This document shows, in pieces, positions 51,606 through 54,626 of a DNA stretch of 54,626 nucleotides. The stretch's first letter is position 1. Every line of letters starts with the position of its first letter. Under the pieces are notes generated by a model, which was not told where the DNA came from, ran no database searches, and saw only the letters and a program-made list of their open reading frames with translations. Made by a program: the position numbers and the translations under genes. This stretch comes from Acetonema longum DSM 6540 (GTDB taxonomy: Bacteria; Bacillota; Negativicutes; Sporomusales; Acetonemataceae), in NCBI RefSeq assembly GCF_000219125.1, contig NZ_AFGF01000005.1, positions 1 through 54,626 of the forward strand. The letters are read 5' to 3'.

Positions 51606-53141
51606 ATGATGCCTGTGTTATCAACGATTTTGCTGGCGCCTGTTCTGGGCGCTCTGGTAATCTGCTTTCTGCCCAAAGAGGCGGAAAAAGCCATTAAGAC
51701 CGTTGCCGGTCTGGCTACCGGCGTGATGCTGGCCTTGGCTCTGTATGCCTTTATTGCCTATGATTTTACAGCCGGCGGCATGCAGTTCACGGAATTCATT
51801 CCCTGGATCCGGGACCTGGGCGTTAATTACTCCCTGGGGGTAGACGGCATCTCTTTGCCCATGGTGCTTCTTACCGCTCTGATCGGGTTCTCCTCGGTGT
51901 TTGCCTCTTACGGGCTCCAGGAGCGGCCCAAGGAATTTTTCCTGCTGCTGCTGCTCCTGATCACCGGAGTTATGGGCACCTTCATTACCCGTGACCTGTT
52001 TATCTTCCTGTTGTTCTATGAAGTCGTGGTCATTCCGATTTACATCATGGTCATCATCTGGGGTTCTTCCAAGCGGGTGACCAAGGAATACGCCGGCATC
52101 AAGCTGACCATTTACCTTCTGCTGGGATCGGCTTTCATGCTGGTAGGGGTTGTGGCTCTGTATCTGATGGCGTATCCTGCCGGGGAGCGGACCTTTGACA
52201 TGGCCCTTTTGGCCAAGGCTCACGAACTGGGCCGACTGTCGGCGGACTTCCAGATATTCGCCTTCTTCCTGCTGTTACTGGGTTTTGGCTCCCTGCTGTC
52301 CATGTGGCCGCTCCACAGCTGGTCGCCGGACGGTTACGCCGGAGCGCCTACGGCAGTGTCCATGATTCACGCCGGGGTTCTGAAAAAGATCGGCGGCTAC
52401 GGCCTGATCCGGCTGGGACTGTTGGTTCTGCCCCTGGGGGCCAAGTTCTGGGCGCCGCTGATTGCCTTTTTGGGTGTGGCTAACGTGGCTTATGCCGCCT
52501 TTATCGCCATTGTGCAAAAAGATCTGAAATATGTGGTCGGCTACTCGTCGGTGTCTCACATGGGCTATGTTCTGCTGGGCTTCGCCGCCCTGAATCCCAT
52601 TGGCATCAGCGGTGCTGTCGCCAACATGTTCGCCCATGGCGTCATGGCCGCTTTGTTCTTCTCCATGATCGGCTATGTCTATGAAAGAACCCATATCCGG
52701 GCCATTCCCGATCTGGGCGGCCTGGCTCACCAGATGCCCCGGGTGGCTGTGGGCTTTATGCTGGCCGGCATGGCCTCTCTGGGCCTGCCCGGTCTGATCA
52801 GCTTCGTGCCTGAGTTTACGATCTTCCTCGGTTCCTTCAGCGTATATCCGGTCCTGGCTCTCCTGGCCATCGCCGGTATCATCCTGACCGCCCTATATGT
52901 GCTGCGGGCTCTGGCCAATGTACTGTTTGGCCCCCGTAAGGCCGAATTTGACCATTACCCGGATGCCGGGGGGGTGGCTCTGATGCCGCTGGTAGTGCTG
53001 GGAACGGCTCTCATCGTATTCGGCGTCTTCCCCAACCTGTTAATGCGCATGATCGCAAGCGGCATGGACCCGATTCTGCCGCTCCTGGCCAAGCTTTCAG
53101 CCGGGCCTGGTCTGCTGACCATGCTGTTGGGAGGGAATTAA
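51606..53141 (+). CDS. nuoM: Complex I subunit M
   Basis: 511 residues. ND4-like antiporter subunit with FLLFYEVVVIPIYIMVIIWG, MWPLHSWSPDGYAGAPTAVS and YSSVSHMGYVLLGF. Two ATGs in tandem (51606 and 51609) follow GGAGGTG; either may start it. It begins immediately after the nuoL stop. Confidence 0.95.
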   Translation: MMPVLSTILLAPVLGALVICFLPKEAEKAIKTVAGLATGVMLALALYAFIAYDFTAGGMQFTEFIPWIRDLGVNYSLGVDGISLPMVLLTALIGFSSVFASYGLQERPKEFFLLLLLLITGVMGTFITRDLFIFLLFYEVVVIPIYIMVIIWGSSKRVTKEYAGIKLTIYLLLGSAFMLVGVVALYLMAYPAGERTFDMALLAKAHELGRLSADFQIFAFFLLLLGFGSLLSMWPLHSWSPDGYAGAPTAVSMIHAGVLKKIGGYGLIRLGLLVLPLGAKFWAPLIAFLGVANVAYAAFIAIVQKDLKYVVGYSSVSHMGYVLLGFAALNPIGISGAVANMFAHGVMAALFFSMIGYVYERTHIRAIPDLGGLAHQMPRVAVGFMLAGMASLGLPGLISFVPEFTIFLGSFSVYPVLALLAIAGIILTALYVLRALANVLFGPRKAEFDHYPDAGGVALMPLVVLGTALIVFGVFPNLLMRMIASGMDPILPLLAKLSAGPGLLTMLLGGN

Positions 53142-53144
53142 GCC

Positions 53145-54572
53145 ATGAATTTTACTATGAATCTTTCGGCTTTGACAACTGAGATCTCTATGGTTTGCCT
53201 GGCTGTACTGATCATCCTGCTGGATTTGTTCCTGCCGGACAAGGCCTCCCGCAAGGGGCTGGGCTATCTGACCGTGGCCGGCCTGCTGGTGGTTTTCGGC
53301 TGCAGCTTTGCCCGGTACGGTCTGGAAACGACTTTTTACCAGGGCATGTTTGTGGTCGACGACTATGCGGTGTTCTTTAAACAGCTGTTTTTGGCGGCCA
53401 CCGTGCTGACTCTCCTTTTTTCCTTCGAGTATGTGGAAAGGCTGCCCCGCGGGCGGGGTGAATTTTACGCCATGACGGTTGTTGTGGCTCTGGGCATGAT
53501 GCTCATGGCTTCGGCGAATGACTTTTTGACTCTCTACATTGCCATGGAGCTCATGACTATAACCTTCTTCATCCTGGTGGCTTATATCATCGGCAACGGT
53601 AAATCCAGTGAGGCCGGCATGAAGTATTTGATCATCGCCGCTTCCTCCAGCGCGGTGCTGTTATACGGCGTCAGCCTGGTGTACGGTACTACCGGTTCCA
53701 TCCTGCTGAGCGAGATTGTTCAGAAGATGACATCCAGCCCGGCGGCTCTGGCCGGCGCGGCCCTGATCATAGTGGGCTTTGCCTTTAAGATCTCGGCAGT
53801 GCCTTTCCACATGTGGTCGCCGGACATTTACGAAGGCGCGCCGGTGCCGGTCACAGCTCTGTTGGCTATGGGCTCCAAGGCCGCCGGTTTTGCCGTGCTG
53901 GTCCGGGTCATGACTGAAGCCTTTCCGCTGCAGACTGTCAACTGGCTGCTGCCGGTGGCCATTCTGGCGGCAGTCAGCATCCTGGCCGGCAATCTGGCCG
54001 CCATTCCTCAGACCAATATCAAACGGATGCTGGCTTATTCCTCCATGGCTCAGGCCGGCTACCTGCTGACCGGCTTAGTTGCCGCCAGCGCCGCCGGTGT
54101 CAAAGGCATCCTGTTCTATGGCATGCTCTATGTGTTTGCCAATGCCGGCGCCTTTGCCGTGGTCACGGCTGTGCATCTCGAAACCGGCTCGGACGACATC
54201 GCTTCTTACGCCGGTCTGGCCCAGCGGTCCCCCATGCTGACCGCTGTCATGACCATATCCCTACTGTCCATGGCCGGCATTCCGCCTCTGGCCGGATTTA
54301 CCGGCAAGCTCTATCTGTTCACCGCAGTAGTGGACCAGGGCTATATCTGGCTGGCGTTCCTCGGCTTCATCATGTCCATGATCTCTGTTTACTATTATCT
54401 GATGGTAGTCAAGACCATGTTCCTGCAAAAGCCGACTGTGAATACGCCGTTGGTTTACAGCAACTCCCTCGCTTTGGCTGCCTTTCTGGCTATGGTGCTG
54501 ACGATAGGCTGCGGCATTTATCCGGCGCCGTTGGCTGAGCTGGCGAATATGGCGGCTGGGTCGCTGTTTTAG
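53145..54572 (+). CDS. nuoN: Complex I subunit N
   Basis: 475 residues. ND2-like antiporter subunit: LYIAMELMTITFFILVAY, FKISAVPFHMWSPDIYEGAP and KRMLAYSSMAQAGYLLTG. It is complete and ends 54 bases before the window edge. The operon order is A-B-C-D-H-I-J-K-L-M-N, with no E, F or G within it. Confidence 0.95.
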   Translation: MNFTMNLSALTTEISMVCLAVLIILLDLFLPDKASRKGLGYLTVAGLLVVFGCSFARYGLETTFYQGMFVVDDYAVFFKQLFLAATVLTLLFSFEYVERLPRGRGEFYAMTVVVALGMMLMASANDFLTLYIAMELMTITFFILVAYIIGNGKSSEAGMKYLIIAASSSAVLLYGVSLVYGTTGSILLSEIVQKMTSSPAALAGAALIIVGFAFKISAVPFHMWSPDIYEGAPVPVTALLAMGSKAAGFAVLVRVMTEAFPLQTVNWLLPVAILAAVSILAGNLAAIPQTNIKRMLAYSSMAQAGYLLTGLVAASAAGVKGILFYGMLYVFANAGAFAVVTAVHLETGSDDIASYAGLAQRSPMLTAVMTISLLSMAGIPPLAGFTGKLYLFTAVVDQGYIWLAFLGFIMSMISVYYYLMVVKTMFLQKPTVNTPLVYSNSLALAAFLAMVLTIGCGIYPAPLAELANMAAGSLF

Positions 54573-54626
54573 TGCAAGCATAATGAGTAATTAAGTGTTA
54601 TAAGCAAAAACGGAGCATCAGGCTTT

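Overview
The window is a chromosomal segment of a Gram-type Firmicute, most likely a Negativicute of the Sporomusaceae kind. This is an inference with three bases. The right half carries the Firmicutes housekeeping order tmk-yaaR-holB-ricT-trmN6-rsmI-(abrB)-metG-tatD. Ribosome binding sites are strong AGGAGG types. The complex I operon is an 11-gene set without the NADH-oxidising subunits. No rRNA, tRNA, CRISPR array or intact insertion sequence was seen.

Left part (1-10.7 kb): the 3' end of a NUDIX hydrolase, dcd (minus), an unrecognised two-helix membrane protein (plus), and a minus-strand mannose-family PTS module. The PTS module runs from a 923-residue LevR-type sigma-54 activator through EIIA, EIIB, EIIC and EIID to a Gfo/Idh/MocA oxidoreductase. 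A clear -24/-12 promoter lies just before EIIA. A small conserved protein and an AraC-type regulator follow, both minus.

Central part (10.8-31.9 kb): a purine/urate catabolic island equivalent to the E. coli yge/ygf/xdh genes. In order it holds ygeX (diaminopropionate ammonia-lyase), a ygeV-like sigma-54 activator, ygeY-ygeW-arcC, hyuA-xdhD-ygfK-ssnA, then on the minus strand xdhA-xdhB-xdhC, and finally an NCS2 xanthine/uracil permease. Gene sets of this composition have been linked experimentally to anaerobic urate breakdown in gut bacteria. Four -24/-12 promoters are visible, before ygeX, ygeY, xdhA (minus) and the permease. Three of them (ygeX, ygeY, permease) have a palindrome of the type AGTATCA-N3-TGATACT centred 83-84 bp upstream of the -24 GG. 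A fourth palindrome lies 97 bp from the xdhA promoter. These are the best candidate operators of the YgeV-like activator and define a local regulon. The expected chemistry is purine uptake, selenium/molybdenum hydroxylases with an iron-sulphur flavoprotein partner, ring opening by amidohydrolases, a carbamoyltransferase plus carbamate kinase yielding ATP, and deamination of diaminopropionate to pyruvate and ammonia.

Right part (32-54.6 kb): a truncated MFS transporter remnant, corA, a DegS-type histidine kinase without a neighbouring response regulator, an Orn/Lys/Arg decarboxylase, and the housekeeping cluster. That cluster is interrupted by a MITE-like 239-bp element before ricT. The segment ends with a complete nuoABCDHIJKLMN operon. 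Several gene starts were moved from the longest open frame because the longer frame would run over a promoter or ribosome binding site (ygeY, EIIA, rsmI, ricT, nuoA, xdhA and others).
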